A program made the position numbers and the translations under genes. Shown here one piece after another: positions 21,511 to 31,750 of a DNA stretch of 64,000 nt. The stretch is from Cyanodermella asteris (lineage: Eukaryota > Ascomycota > Lecanoromycetes > Ostropales > Stictidaceae): positions 627,823 through 691,822 of the forward strand of contig UYJD01000009.1 in the NCBI GenBank assembly GCA_900618795.1, written 5' to 3'. Every line of letters starts with the position of its first letter. Position 1 is the first letter of the stretch. A model generated the notes under the pieces. It was not told where the DNA came from and ran no database searches. It was given only the letters and a program-made list of their open reading frames with translations.

Positions 21511-24500
21511 ATGGATTCCGTATCTGAAACGCCTATCAAGAGGAGGAAGACGGAGAATGGCTATGTTGCAACACGGAGCCAAGATGAAAGCTTTCAGACA
21601 CAAGAAACACTCCTCATTGACCAGGATCAGGTGAATGGGCTGAAGCACAGCTATGACACCGTCCTAACTCTTCCAGTTGCATGTGTCGGGCCCAAGACAC
21701 CGCCCCGTGCGCTTTCGGACGATGAGGAATTCGCAACGATTCCTTTCTCCGTCAAGGAGACGCCAATTCAGCGCCCTTCCTCCCCGGTACAGGCGTCGTA
21801 CATCACACAGCCGACGCAGATAGTGTCTCGCCAGTCTCGTTCTAGTAGCCCCGTCGAGCGCAGAGAGGCTGCCAATGGCAACACATTACAACCAACGCAA
21901 GGATCGGTAGTGCAGGTCGCTGCTTCCTCGCCCGCTCACGTCGCTCCACAAGCACCAAGACGTCCTTTAGCGAATGCCATGGCACCGGCGGGGACGATGT
22001 TTCGGCCTCCAGTACAGGCTCATCGTCCGGGCCCTATGCCTCCAAAGAAACTGCAAGAGGTGGTCGATATTTCAAGCGATGACGAGGTCAAATACGCAGG
22101 TGGCAGCTCCGGTGACGAAGGTTACAGCCGCGACCTCAGGCCGACACTCGTGAAGTCAGGAAGCACCTCGTCATCGGGAATAAAAAGCACGCAGAGTAGT
22201 TTTGGCGGGGTCCTTGATAGGTTCAAGCATACCAATGGCCAGAAGACTTCGGCTGCCAATCAATACTCGCGTGAAGCAATCATGAGCAGGGCGGATCCAA
22301 TGGCCATGGCATACGGCAGCTCGACCAGATCTGACCGGCCGCCCCCCAAGCTGAAGAAGCAGAGTGGCCCGGCGAAGGCGAAGCCTGTTGAGGACATGAC
22401 AGTGCATGACGTTGTCGACTTCAGAACAAGACAAAAGGTGGAAGAAATAAGAATGATTTTGCCAAACAAATCGGTCAAGGAGTGCTTTGATGCCCTCATG
22501 CTCAAGAAGGAGAACAAAGATGACGCCGTTGACTATCTGATGACCGAGGGAACGAAACTTTTAAATTCCCGACAAGATTCCGAGGATGAACTATCGAGCC
22601 AAGCTATTCCTCGAACGCAGACGGCAAAGCTGCAGACCAAAGACAAGAGGAGCATCATGGAACGACAAAAGCAGCGCCTAGCTGAAAATGCTCGTCGAGT
22701 GTCACAGGTCATTAAGCCCAGCCAACCCTCGGTGGACCTAACTCAGGAGGAAGACCCAAGTTCAGTTGCTGCAAAGCCACGCAGACGCCTTGTCAAGCGC
22801 AGCGACCGAGCTCGTGTCAGCTCACCAACTACTTCACCCGCAAAGGAATCGACGTCTGCTGTTCAGACCAAATCAGCAACTCCGATCAGTCTCTTGGACT
22901 CCGACTCTGAAATCGATCAAGAACCCGAGGCCGATCCCATGCGTGAGGGTGGGTTGTTGAAGCTGTTCAACGAGTGCACCGTCGACGATCTCGTCGATAT
23001 GGCTTCGACAAAGAAGGCAGACGTTGAGTTCCTCCTCTCCAAGCGCCCATTTAGAACGATGGATGAGGTCCGAAACGTGGTCAAAGAAGGCACGGCAAAG
23101 CCAGGGGCAAAGCGAAGATCAAAAGCACAACCTGTCGGACAGAGAATCGTCGATATCTGCGAGGAAATGTGGACCGGATATAGTGCTGTTGATCAACTTG
23201 TCCACAACTGTGAGGAGCTGGGCAAACCCCTCGTTCAGGAGATGCAGAAATGGGGCGTCAATGTCTTTGGCAATGCCAACGATGGCGAACTCGAGCTTGT
23301 CAAATTTGACGACACAGATGCGGAGAGATCTGCGAAAGATTCCGGGATTGGAACCCCCAGCAGCGTTTCCATCTCTGACGACGAGTCCGGTATCAAAGGG
23401 ATGGCTAAGCGCAAGAACAGAGGCAAGTTTTTCGATCAGCCGTACAGTCTCGCAGATGGAGTTGTCCTCAAGGATTACCAGGTCGTTGGCATCAATTGGT
23501 TGGCGCTGCTGTACAGGAAAGGGATGAGCTGCATATTGGCAGATGACATGGGTCTTGGGAAGACCTGTCAAGTTATATCGTTCATTGCGCATCTTCGCGA
23601 GACCGGCGTTCAAGGCACGCATGCCATTGTCGTTCCTGCATCTGTTCTGGAAAACTGGCTGCGGGAGTTTGAGCACTTCTGCCCCGACATCAATGTCATG
23701 GCCTACCACGGAGCCAAGGACGAACGGCCATATCTCCAGGAAGAGATCGAGCGGATCAGACCGGACGTGGTGGTGACGACGTACTCTATCGCCAAGAAAG
23801 TGGAGGATCGCAAGTGGCTCACGCACAAGCTTAAGCCGACTTGCTGTATCTACGATGAGGGCCACATGCTGAAGAACCCGAACTCTGAGCAATACAAAGA
23901 GTTGATGAAGATCAACGGCAAATTCAGGCTACTTCTCACGGGAACGCCACTACAAAACAACCTGTCTGAGCTGATTGCCCTTCTCGGTTTTCTGATGCCA
24001 AACCTTTTCAAGGAGCACAACGAGGAACTGCAGGCTATATTCAAGCAAAAGGCAACCACCAATGATGAGCAGCATCAAGCTCTACTTTCTGCTGAGCGAA
24101 TTGCTCGCGCAAGATCCATGATGACTCCATTCATTCTTCGCCGCAAGAAGCATCAGGTCCTGAAAGACATACCAGAAAAGCACCGGCGTGTTGATCTCTG
24201 CGATATGACCGACTCTCAGGATAAGAAATACAAAGAGATCGTCAGCAATTATCGCAACATGCTTGAACGCCGCAAAGCTGGCGAAAGGATAACCGCAAAA
24301 GAGACCACGAACATTATGATGAGCCTTCGCAAAGCAGCTATTCATTCTTTGCTGTTCCGTCGACTTTTCACTGACGAACTTCTGCGCAAGATGTCTAAAG
24401 CATGCCGAAGAGAAGAAGAGTTCAGCGCCTCGGACGTGAACCTTATCTATGAAGACCTCGAATTCGCTTCTGACATGGAACTGCATCGTTGGTGCCTCAA

Positions 24501-25101
24501 GTATCCCAGTGTTCAAAAGTTTGCGCTGAAGAATAACGAGTGGATGGACAGTGGCAAAGTTCAAGCGCTAGTCAAGCTACTCGAAAGTTACCGGGCGAAC
24601 GGCGACCGCGTGCTCATATTCTCCCAGTTTGTGATGGTTCTCGACATCCTCGAAGAGGTTCTCGAAACCATCAGCATGAAGTTCGCCCGCCTCGACGGCG
24701 ACGTCAACATCAACGAGCGGCAAGAGATGATCGATACGTTCTACCGCGATCAGGAACTGACGGTTTTTATGTTGAGTACGAAGGCTGGCGGAGCGGGAAT
24801 CAACCTGGCGTGTGCCAACAAAGTCATCATTTTCGATGGTAGTTTCAATCCGCAAGACGACGTGCAGGCGGAGAACAGAGCCCACCGTGTTGGGCAGACG
24901 AGAGAGGTTGAGGTCGTGAGGCTGGTCACCAAGGGCACCGTCGAGGAGCAGATCCACGCTCTGGGTCAAACCAAGTTGGCCCTGGACCAGCGGGTGGCTG
25001 GGGATGGTGAGGGCGATGAAAAGAAGGCGGAGAAGGCTGGCGAGAAGAAGGTTGAGCAGATGCTGGAAGCTAGCTTGGAGGGTAATGCGGCCAAGGCTTA
25101 G
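21511..25101 (+). CDS. FUN30: SNF2-family chromatin remodeller, Fun30/Fft3 (SMARCAD1) type
   Basis: One exon encodes 1196 aa. The N-terminal third is disordered with an early basic NLS (PIKRRK). A CUE-like helical unit lies at about residues 309-347 (VEEIRMILPNKSVKECFDAL, ending DAVDYLMTEG), as in Fun30/SMARCAD1. The ATPase begins near residue 645 (LKDYQVVGINWLALL), Walker A is ILADDMGLGKTCQ (about 675), the DExx box is YDEGH (about 781), and LLTGTPLQNNLSEL follows. The second RecA lobe has VLIFSQFVMVLDILEEVL, STKAGGAGINLACANKVI and ENRAHRVGQTREVEVVRL. The family remodels nucleosomes, promotes long-range DNA-end resection, and in fission yeast (Fft3) keeps heterochromatin boundaries and inheritance. 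The DEGH rather than DEAH box is usual for this subfamily. Confidence 0.95.
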   Translation: MDSVSETPIKRRKTENGYVATRSQDESFQTQETLLIDQDQVNGLKHSYDTVLTLPVACVGPKTPPRALSDDEEFATIPFSVKETPIQRPSSPVQASYITQPTQIVSRQSRSSSPVERREAANGNTLQPTQGSVVQVAASSPAHVAPQAPRRPLANAMAPAGTMFRPPVQAHRPGPMPPKKLQEVVDISSDDEVKYAGGSSGDEGYSRDLRPTLVKSGSTSSSGIKSTQSSFGGVLDRFKHTNGQKTSAANQYSREAIMSRADPMAMAYGSSTRSDRPPPKLKKQSGPAKAKPVEDMTVHDVVDFRTRQKVEEIRMILPNKSVKECFDALMLKKENKDDAVDYLMTEGTKLLNSRQDSEDELSSQAIPRTQTAKLQTKDKRSIMERQKQRLAENARRVSQVIKPSQPSVDLTQEEDPSSVAAKPRRRLVKRSDRARVSSPTTSPAKESTSAVQTKSATPISLLDSDSEIDQEPEADPMREGGLLKLFNECTVDDLVDMASTKKADVEFLLSKRPFRTMDEVRNVVKEGTAKPGAKRRSKAQPVGQRIVDICEEMWTGYSAVDQLVHNCEELGKPLVQEMQKWGVNVFGNANDGELELVKFDDTDAERSAKDSGIGTPSSVSISDDESGIKGMAKRKNRGKFFDQPYSLADGVVLKDYQVVGINWLALLYRKGMSCILADDMGLGKTCQVISFIAHLRETGVQGTHAIVVPASVLENWLREFEHFCPDINVMAYHGAKDERPYLQEEIERIRPDVVVTTYSIAKKVEDRKWLTHKLKPTCCIYDEGHMLKNPNSEQYKELMKINGKFRLLLTGTPLQNNLSELIALLGFLMPNLFKEHNEELQAIFKQKATTNDEQHQALLSAERIARARSMMTPFILRRKKHQVLKDIPEKHRRVDLCDMTDSQDKKYKEIVSNYRNMLERRKAGERITAKETTNIMMSLRKAAIHSLLFRRLFTDELLRKMSKACRREEEFSASDVNLIYEDLEFASDMELHRWCLKYPSVQKFALKNNEWMDSGKVQALVKLLESYRANGDRVLIFSQFVMVLDILEEVLETISMKFARLDGDVNINERQEMIDTFYRDQELTVFMLSTKAGGAGINLACANKVIIFDGSFNPQDDVQAENRAHRVGQTREVEVVRLVTKGTVEEQIHALGQTKLALDQRVAGDGEGDEKKAEKAGEKKVEQMLEASLEGNAAKA

Positions 25102-25496
25102 CGCTTGCCCTGGTATATCCTTGGATGGCCAGGGATGAGGTGAGATCGCAACGTTGTGATTTGTCGGTCGGGATCTCGTATTCACGATCTAGACTCAAGC
25201 ATCTGCAATTTCGGCATGGTGGTAGAGCGAGCGCTGCATTTGTCGTTTAAGAATTAGCGAGAAAATAGGGGTTGAAGACATGATGATAGACGGATAAATA
25301 GACACTTAACGACGAATTGCTCCATAGACTCAACAACTTGGGCGATGGTACAACGGGGTTGCTATTGTTACATTGTTTATCATTTATAAAATAGCTTTAC
25401 GCTAGCCAGCAGTCAGTGTACCAGTTGTTCACCAGCGACTCGACCGTCATCTGCATTGCCCTGCAATGCTCCCTGATTTCGCTGACTTTGGGTTGC
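25102..25496. other. Convergent 3-prime flanks
   Basis: This is the short spacer between the FUN30 stop and the stop of the minus-strand mitochondrial protein gene. It is A/T-richer than the genes, as expected of 3-prime ends. Nothing else is seen. Confidence 0.5.
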
Positions 25497-28400
25497 TCAA
25501 CGATGCTGCCCGATCTCGTAAATTTCGGGAACCTCCCTCGCAATATCCTCCGCCGATAGACCCCTCTCCAGAAGCGTATCCATGGCCCATTCGAGGACAG
25601 GTCGATCAAGCGGCTTCAGAGGCAGACCCTGTTTGATTCTCAGACCCTCTACCAACCGTTGACGCAGTTCTCCTTTGTTGTCAACGTATCTGAACGCAAG
25701 TTCTCCCATTCGATTTGCGTCGGAATCGATCATTTTCTCTCGCGCCACGTCTTCCAGAGCAGCCTGGTCAAGTACTAGTCGGTCCGCATCCACTGTTTTC
25801 GTGTCGTTCAGCACGTTCGAGACTATGGGCTCGATCACTGATCGCACGCTTTCGACCGATGGATCCACACAGGTATCATCTTCTTGATCGGAGAATCCTG
25901 TCAGAGGCAGATCGCTATTGGGTGTGAAGTCTTCGCTGGTCCTCAATGCAGGATGCAAGGGACGGCACCACCGATCGTACAGTGCCTTTGCAACGACCGG
26001 ACCTTGGGCCCAGGCAACTGCTTGAAGCAGAATATTGAAGTCGTCCGCTGCAATGTCGATTTGACCAGAAGTCAGCTTAATCACTCCCGGCCGAGCAGCC
26101 GCGTGTAGGTGCCCCCCGACGCTGTCGATGATGCAGCTCAACTGATTCAAGCGGTGGCGCAAACGGTAGTTCGGCCGTACGTGAGGCGCGGATGGCCGTG
26201 AGAAGTGTGCTTTCAGGATTTTAGTCAATAGCTTGCATCCATCGGACAGATCACGTTGGCTCGCTGCTGTAGCTGGTGCCGTCTCGACCTGCAAGATCGC
26301 ACGAGCCAGTTCAAACACGTTTGTGTTAGAGACTTCCATTCCTCGTTCTCGCATGACTGAAAGTATATTTTCGGCTTGAGCAAATTTTCGCAGACTGATC
26401 TGGCCTTGCAGCGAAGCTTGAAGAATACGCTCATCGACTATACCCGAATGGCGGACTCGTTTGACCGTTTTCCGTACGAGGGAGGCGTCATCGAGGGCGA
26501 CACCGAGCATGATCAGTGCAGGCTGTACAGTAGTAGAATTGAAGTACTTCCCTGATATAAGCGGAGTACTGTCGGGATCGTTCGAAAATACCATCCATCT
26601 TCCAAAATCAAGCATGCCCCGTTTGACCACTTGTTCAAGGAAGATACCGAGAGTCGTTGAGGGTAGTTTGAGTCCATATTCGTCAGGGAGGTCATCTGTG
26701 AGATCAGAAGTGTGAAATCGTTTCTCACGGAGGTACGCGGGATTCTCGTGGTCGCTGGCACTCGGCTCTAGAAAGCGAATTTGTCTCGGGTCTATCCTCT
26801 CCTGCGGCCGTGCCACCTCGAGGAATCTGTCCATTGCACTGCGCTTTCGATCGTCGAGCCAATTCTGTAACCTGTGGAATGACCTGAGAGCGCCACCGAG
26901 ATCTCCCAATGAGAGAAACATTTCGATTGCTCGGTGATGTAGTATCTCTACCAGACAACCGGCTTCTCGTTGGGCGGATCGCATTCTATCAGAGCGACTC
27001 TCGTCTTCCTTCGAGGTCCTAGCCTCTGTTTCAATGCTTGTCATTGCCAATGTGTCAACGTACGCTGGGCGCCGCTCCGACTGCAACCCAGCTGCGCCCA
27101 GAAGTCGACCGCTTACTACGTTCCAGAAGGTTGTGTTTGCATAGCTGCTTGAAGGCGACAACAATCGTGTCAAGTTGTGCAAGCGATCGACTGCAACGTC
27201 TGGCCCTCCGAGCGGGGGAGCAGTTGTCATGCAGTCGAGTATGGTCATGACGACTTCGCGACTGATGGTTCGGCTCGGCAAGGTAACGATAGGGGGCTCT
27301 TTGCTGTATGCCTCTCCCGCAACACGATCGAAACGAGCTCTGAGCTTCTTGCCGTTGGCCCTACGCAATCCGTCATCGGCAGTCTCAAGTAGATCTGGCC
27401 AGGCGATTGTTGTCCATTCACCCTCTCGGTGCCTCGCCGAAAGGTCCTCAAGGATCGCGACTGCTGCGCGCACATGGTTTCCGTGTATACACGACCAGAG
27501 AATCAGCTCCAGCCAGGCTTCAAGCCTGACGGGTTGGGCCATATCCTCGAAATCCCAGAGCTTGGGCCCATCGGTCTTCTCGTCAGAAGCTTTCATCAGG
27601 TCGTAGAACTCGATGACCTTGCTCTCCTGAGATTTCCAAGCGGCATCTGCCATGACATTCAAGAAGCGTGCCCTCATCATGTGAAGAAAGGGAGACTTTC
27701 GCTCAGTCTCTTTTGCGACCTGCGAATCGAAGTTATAAATGAGAGGATCGATGGTGCCCTCGTGATGCATTGTTGCGAGGATCCTGTGCACATGAGACAT
27801 CATGTACTCTGCATAGTCGGAGTTGTGAGTAGTCGATTCAAGGACGACATGGCCGAGACTTCTCCACAAATCATTCAATGCCACTTCCTGCGCCCTTGTA
27901 GACTCGTAGGCAAAATCCAATGACTCGGAAGGGTCAGCATGGTTCCGGCTAGCGCCACTTGATGGATGATTGCTGTCTTGGGCAGCAAGATGATCCTCTC
28001 CATCGTTGCCCTGGCTGGCAGTCGCTGTCTTGAGATTTCTATCAGGCGGGAAAACCACGTGGCCATCAAGACGTCCAATGGTCGCGAAAGATGCCGAGTC
28101 AACGGTGTTCCATGGAGAGCTCTCGAACACCGAGAATGAGAGTTCGCCCTCCGATCTAAGCTTGAGTTTGGATAACGCCTGCCCAAGATAAACGTAGGCT
28201 GACCAGCGATATTGTCCCAAGGCAATATGGGTTAAGGCGCCCCTGGGAAAGTGATGATCGATCTCATGCAGCGCGGCTGGCAAGCTTGCAGGATTGCGCA
28301 CCCCTCCGAACTTGGATAGGTTCTCTAACCATGTTCCCGAGCGTAGACCCAAAGGAAGATAAGGGTCTAAAGCGCATATCGGGTCGAGAGGTGTTGATGG

Positions 28401-28649
28401 TTGATTTTGTTCTGGTGTGGCTGCTGTAGATGGGGGCTGATGGTCAACTAGGCCATCTGACGGAGAGGCGTACTCGCCGGCTGCTATAGCATAAGGTCGT
28501 GTGTTCTGCTTTCGATGCAGTTGTCGTGCATGATTGGCATATGTGGCCAACCGAGCTGTCCGGTGCAAGACGGAGGCTCTGCGTAAAGTCAAGGAAGCAA
28601 AACCGGACGATATGCCACTGCTTGCTGAGCGCAGCAGGGGGGCATTCAT
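25497..28649 (-). CDS. Large mitochondrial protein, helical PPR-like
   Basis: One exon encodes 1050 aa. The N terminus is rich in Arg, Ser and Ala with no acidic residue for over 40 positions (MNAPLLRSASSGISSGFASL, then RRASVLHRTARLATYANHAR), a strong mitochondrial presequence. The body is mostly helical with degenerate repeat-like segments such as ADDFNILLQAVAWAQGPV and FAQAENILSVMRERGMEVSN, which look like pentatricopeptide-type helices. There is no enzyme motif. Fungal proteins of this layout include the complex I assembly factor CIA84 and translational activators; CIA84 is my first guess but I cannot confirm it. The gene is divergent from the PARP-type zinc-finger gene (352 bp between starts) and convergent with FUN30. 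Confidence 0.8.
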   Translation of the reverse strand: MNAPLLRSASSGISSGFASLTLRRASVLHRTARLATYANHARQLHRKQNTRPYAIAAGEYASPSDGLVDHQPPSTAATPEQNQPSTPLDPICALDPYLPLGLRSGTWLENLSKFGGVRNPASLPAALHEIDHHFPRGALTHIALGQYRWSAYVYLGQALSKLKLRSEGELSFSVFESSPWNTVDSASFATIGRLDGHVVFPPDRNLKTATASQGNDGEDHLAAQDSNHPSSGASRNHADPSESLDFAYESTRAQEVALNDLWRSLGHVVLESTTHNSDYAEYMMSHVHRILATMHHEGTIDPLIYNFDSQVAKETERKSPFLHMMRARFLNVMADAAWKSQESKVIEFYDLMKASDEKTDGPKLWDFEDMAQPVRLEAWLELILWSCIHGNHVRAAVAILEDLSARHREGEWTTIAWPDLLETADDGLRRANGKKLRARFDRVAGEAYSKEPPIVTLPSRTISREVVMTILDCMTTAPPLGGPDVAVDRLHNLTRLLSPSSSYANTTFWNVVSGRLLGAAGLQSERRPAYVDTLAMTSIETEARTSKEDESRSDRMRSAQREAGCLVEILHHRAIEMFLSLGDLGGALRSFHRLQNWLDDRKRSAMDRFLEVARPQERIDPRQIRFLEPSASDHENPAYLREKRFHTSDLTDDLPDEYGLKLPSTTLGIFLEQVVKRGMLDFGRWMVFSNDPDSTPLISGKYFNSTTVQPALIMLGVALDDASLVRKTVKRVRHSGIVDERILQASLQGQISLRKFAQAENILSVMRERGMEVSNTNVFELARAILQVETAPATAASQRDLSDGCKLLTKILKAHFSRPSAPHVRPNYRLRHRLNQLSCIIDSVGGHLHAAARPGVIKLTSGQIDIAADDFNILLQAVAWAQGPVVAKALYDRWCRPLHPALRTSEDFTPNSDLPLTGFSDQEDDTCVDPSVESVRSVIEPIVSNVLNDTKTVDADRLVLDQAALEDVAREKMIDSDANRMGELAFRYVDNKGELRQRLVEGLRIKQGLPLKPLDRPVLEWAMDTLLERGLSAEDIAREVPEIYEIGQHR

Positions 28650-29001
28650 ATGTCTTCGCTAGACTAGAGTGAAGGTGTTTCAACCAGGCCGAGTGTAGCC
28701 ACCAGCTTGGAGTTCTGCTCCTGGACAAAAAGTCCATGATGCGACGAGCCGAGATTGGACTTGTGATAAGTCGACACCCGCGACGCGCACGGGTGCATTT
28801 AGGCTGCCGCTAAGCACACACCTCTTGCCCGGATGATGTCAAAGCTGAAGGCGAGCTTCACGTTGTGCTGCTTCTGCCTGAGAGGCTCAGTAACGCATGC
28901 TCAATTTCCCGACTTCTACAGCCATTAATCTATAGAGAAGCTCCAGAGGACACAGCTGCGTCTCTCTTGCGACGACGTCTAGTTTGCACAGCAACGTAAA
29001 C
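28650..29001. promoter_or_regulatory. Divergent promoter region
   Basis: This 352-bp spacer serves two divergent starts, the mitochondrial PPR-like gene (minus) and the PARP-type zinc-finger gene (plus). No TATA box or named motif is evident. Confidence 0.45.
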
Positions 29002-30315
29002 ATGCCGTACCGCCTGGGTAAGTCGTTCTGCGAGCTTCGTTTGTGTTTCGTCGCACGTCGATACTGCCTACCAGACATTGGACAATCCAGATTTCAACAC
29101 CTTTCCTCTTGTTTATAGCATAATATATGGATTTTGTTGCTGACTCATTTCAGAAAAGGCCAAAACTGCCCGTGCTGGCTGCAGCCTGAAGGATTGCAAG
29201 GCCGCCGAGGCCAAGATTGCCCAGGATTCCATGAAGTTTGGCACACTTGTCGACACTGGAGACCAGCAGTTCTACAACTGGAGGCACTGGGGATGTGTCA
29301 CACCAAAAGTGCTCCAAAACTTGAAGAATTCAATGGAGGATGACGGCGAGCTGAACTACGATTGGCTTGATGGCTACGAAGACATGGATGATGAAGACAG
29401 AGCTCGCGTGAGGCAGGCACTTGCGGATGGCCATGTTGCGGAAGAAGATGCCATTGGCTCGAACCATCCTGAATTTTCTGATCGAAAGAAAGCCGTCGGC
29501 AAATATGACAAGCTGATAGTAAAGCTGACCAAGGACATTGAGAAGGCTGAGGCCAAGGGCGATGACGCTGCAGAGGCCAAAGCAAAGAAATCACTTCGAG
29601 TCGCACAGGCCGAACGCGATCAGTTGAAGGAGTGGATCGAAGATAGACTAAAAATCACAACGGTAAGGTCTTCCATAAGAAATGGACTTTACGCACACTG
29701 ACGATTGTCAAGGACACGTATGGTGTGGGCAGATGGATCTCTAAAGCCGAACTCAAGAGAAGGGAAGCTGAAGAGCAAGAGAAAGCGACCGCCAATGGCG
29801 ACACGCCCAGTCCCGCAAAGAAGAAGCAGCCCAGAGGCAAGAAAGCCGCAGCGAACGAGACGGATGACGATGAGAAATCTCCGGCTGCCAAGAAGCAAAC
29901 GAAGAAGCGTGCCCGATCAAAGAAAGCGGCCGACGATTCTGAGGAAGGGGAAGGCGAATCAGCCCCGGCTCCGAAACGCCGCAGAGCATCCAAGGCCAAG
30001 AACGAAGATGATGAGGAACAGCACGATCAACCTGCGCCTTCCTCGAAACGCCGCAAGAGCGCCAAGGTCAAAGCCGAGGAAGAGGAGATGGCAGACGCCG
30101 ACCCGGCGCCAGTCAAGAAGAGCCGCAGGGCCTCGAAGGTCAAGCAAGAGCCTGTCGATGACGAGGAGGTAGAGGATGAAGAGACCGAGGTCAAGCCTGT
30201 GCCACAAAAAGGCAAGACATCGAAGGTGAAGGTGGAGGTGAAAGATGAGGACGCAGCTGAAGAAGACGAAGTCCCTGCCAAACCCAAGCGCGGGACCAGA
30301 AAGAGAAAGACCTGA
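29002..30315 (+). CDS. PARP-type zinc finger nuclear protein
   Basis: Three exons (29002-29017, 29154-29662, 29713-30315) join in frame to 375 aa; the first is only 16 nt. The N terminus is a PARP-type zinc finger: MPYRLEKAKTARAGCSLKDC, a basic spacer, then QFYNWRHWGCVTP (C-x2..3-C ... H-x2-C), with the following WLDGYEDM typical of fungal members. A helical stretch (about 110-175) follows. The C-terminal 200 residues are Lys/Glu-rich with three spaced RRxSKVK-like units (KRRRASKAK, KRRKSAKVK, SRRASKVK), each followed by acidic residues, and a final KPKRGTRKRKT. PARP zinc fingers recognise DNA nicks and ends. There is no ADP-ribosyltransferase or other catalytic domain, so it is a DNA-break binder rather than a PARP; similar stand-alone proteins are common in ascomycetes. 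Confidence 0.88.
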
Positions 30316-31750
30316 AGAGTTGGAATTCGGACTCGTTCTCAAAGTGTATGTCAAGGAAGGTGGAAACTTTGCTGATTTGCTGGCGAACACGGTAGTATCC
30401 TTTTTATATCGCTGCTGTCTCTTGATGGGATGTAGAAAAGGCAGAACTTGATACCCTGTACTGCTTGTGCTTTTCTTGCGCCTTAGTGCCCACCGCAAAG
30501 CATGCGATGTTGCTGATGATTGGATGGTCTATTTTCAAGTCCAATGTCAGGTGCCGGCGAGCTGCTGGTGTTTCTTCATTGGGCACGAAAATTGAAACCA
30601 GAATTTCTCGCGATACGCAACTTATTGTTCTCAATGACCGTCTTCTTTTGAAGGACTTGGACGAATCATTTGGTCGATAAATTAGTCATGTGGGAGCCTA
30701 TATGTGTCTAGGAGACTTTCCCTCCACGCCTCACAAGACAAAAACCGAGAAGGCATCTGACCAGCCAAATGCCTAGCTCAAGATTTGGTTGAGAGCCAAC
30801 GACTGCGCAGACAGATACCTAGCCATCGATCTGGAGAACAAGTTGGCTGAATACCCAGTCATGGACCCATAGACTCCAACAAGCACCGAGGCAAGCACCT
30901 GATATTCGAAATCGGTCAACAAGCAGCTAGCCGGTGATCTGAACGTCGAGCTACATACACAGAGGTCGGCAATCGGTTTCTTCTCTGAACTCCTCTCTTG
31001 ATTTGATCATGGCCAGTGTTTGCTGGGATATCGAGGCAGGTCACGTGTGGTGGTGAGCAAAAGCGCCCACGTGTCCGTAGAGGTAGTTTCCACTGGACCA
31101 AGCAAGAAGCAAACACCCTCGCCAAGCAGCATATGAGAAAGATATTGGGCCTGATGGCGGGCACAAAATTCCATCACAGCCCAAACGCATCACCCGGCTG
31201 CCTTGCGTTCATGCTCATCTGTGGACTGGAGGCATTCAGTCAGCAAAACATCATGTGGGTGGCTGGTTGCTGCTGCTGAGCAAGGACAGCCTCAATGCCT
31301 TCCTAATCTGGCGCTGAATAGAAGCAACTTATTCCCATGACACATCACTCGGGCCGAAGCTGAATACCGGAGCGCGTCGGGCTTTATTTCTTGCTCGTTC
31401 TGTTCTCACTCTTCCTCCGTCTTTCCCCCCAGCCGCGCCATCCTCCAACCCCGGCCCTGATCTTGACTTGACTCACCGACCTTTTTTCCACCCAGCTACG
31501 TCCCTTTGCCGATTACGGATGCTTCATTGCCGGTAGCTGTCTCGCATCATCATCTGTTGAGTCGGTCTTGCAAACATCCGACGTCGGTCCCGTCAGTACT
31601 GCAAACAAGTCTTCCCAAAAAGCAAGCTTACCAAGCTTTGTTGCCAATATCTTCTTCAGCTTTCTGCCTTGACTTTAACAGCACACTGTGCTTCGAGATA
31701 AGACGGCGATCGCAGTCTCTGCATGCGCCTCGTACTTACAACGATTTGCA
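30316..31750. other. Intergenic, helicase upstream region
   Basis: A 1.4-kb spacer between two plus-strand genes. It has a pyrimidine-rich stretch at about 31400-31500 near the helicase start. Short open frames exist but none resembles a family. Nothing else is seen. Confidence 0.4.

Noticed and set aside
23119-23892. Minus-strand open frame of 257 codons
   Set aside because: Antisense to the conserved FUN30 ATPase domain.
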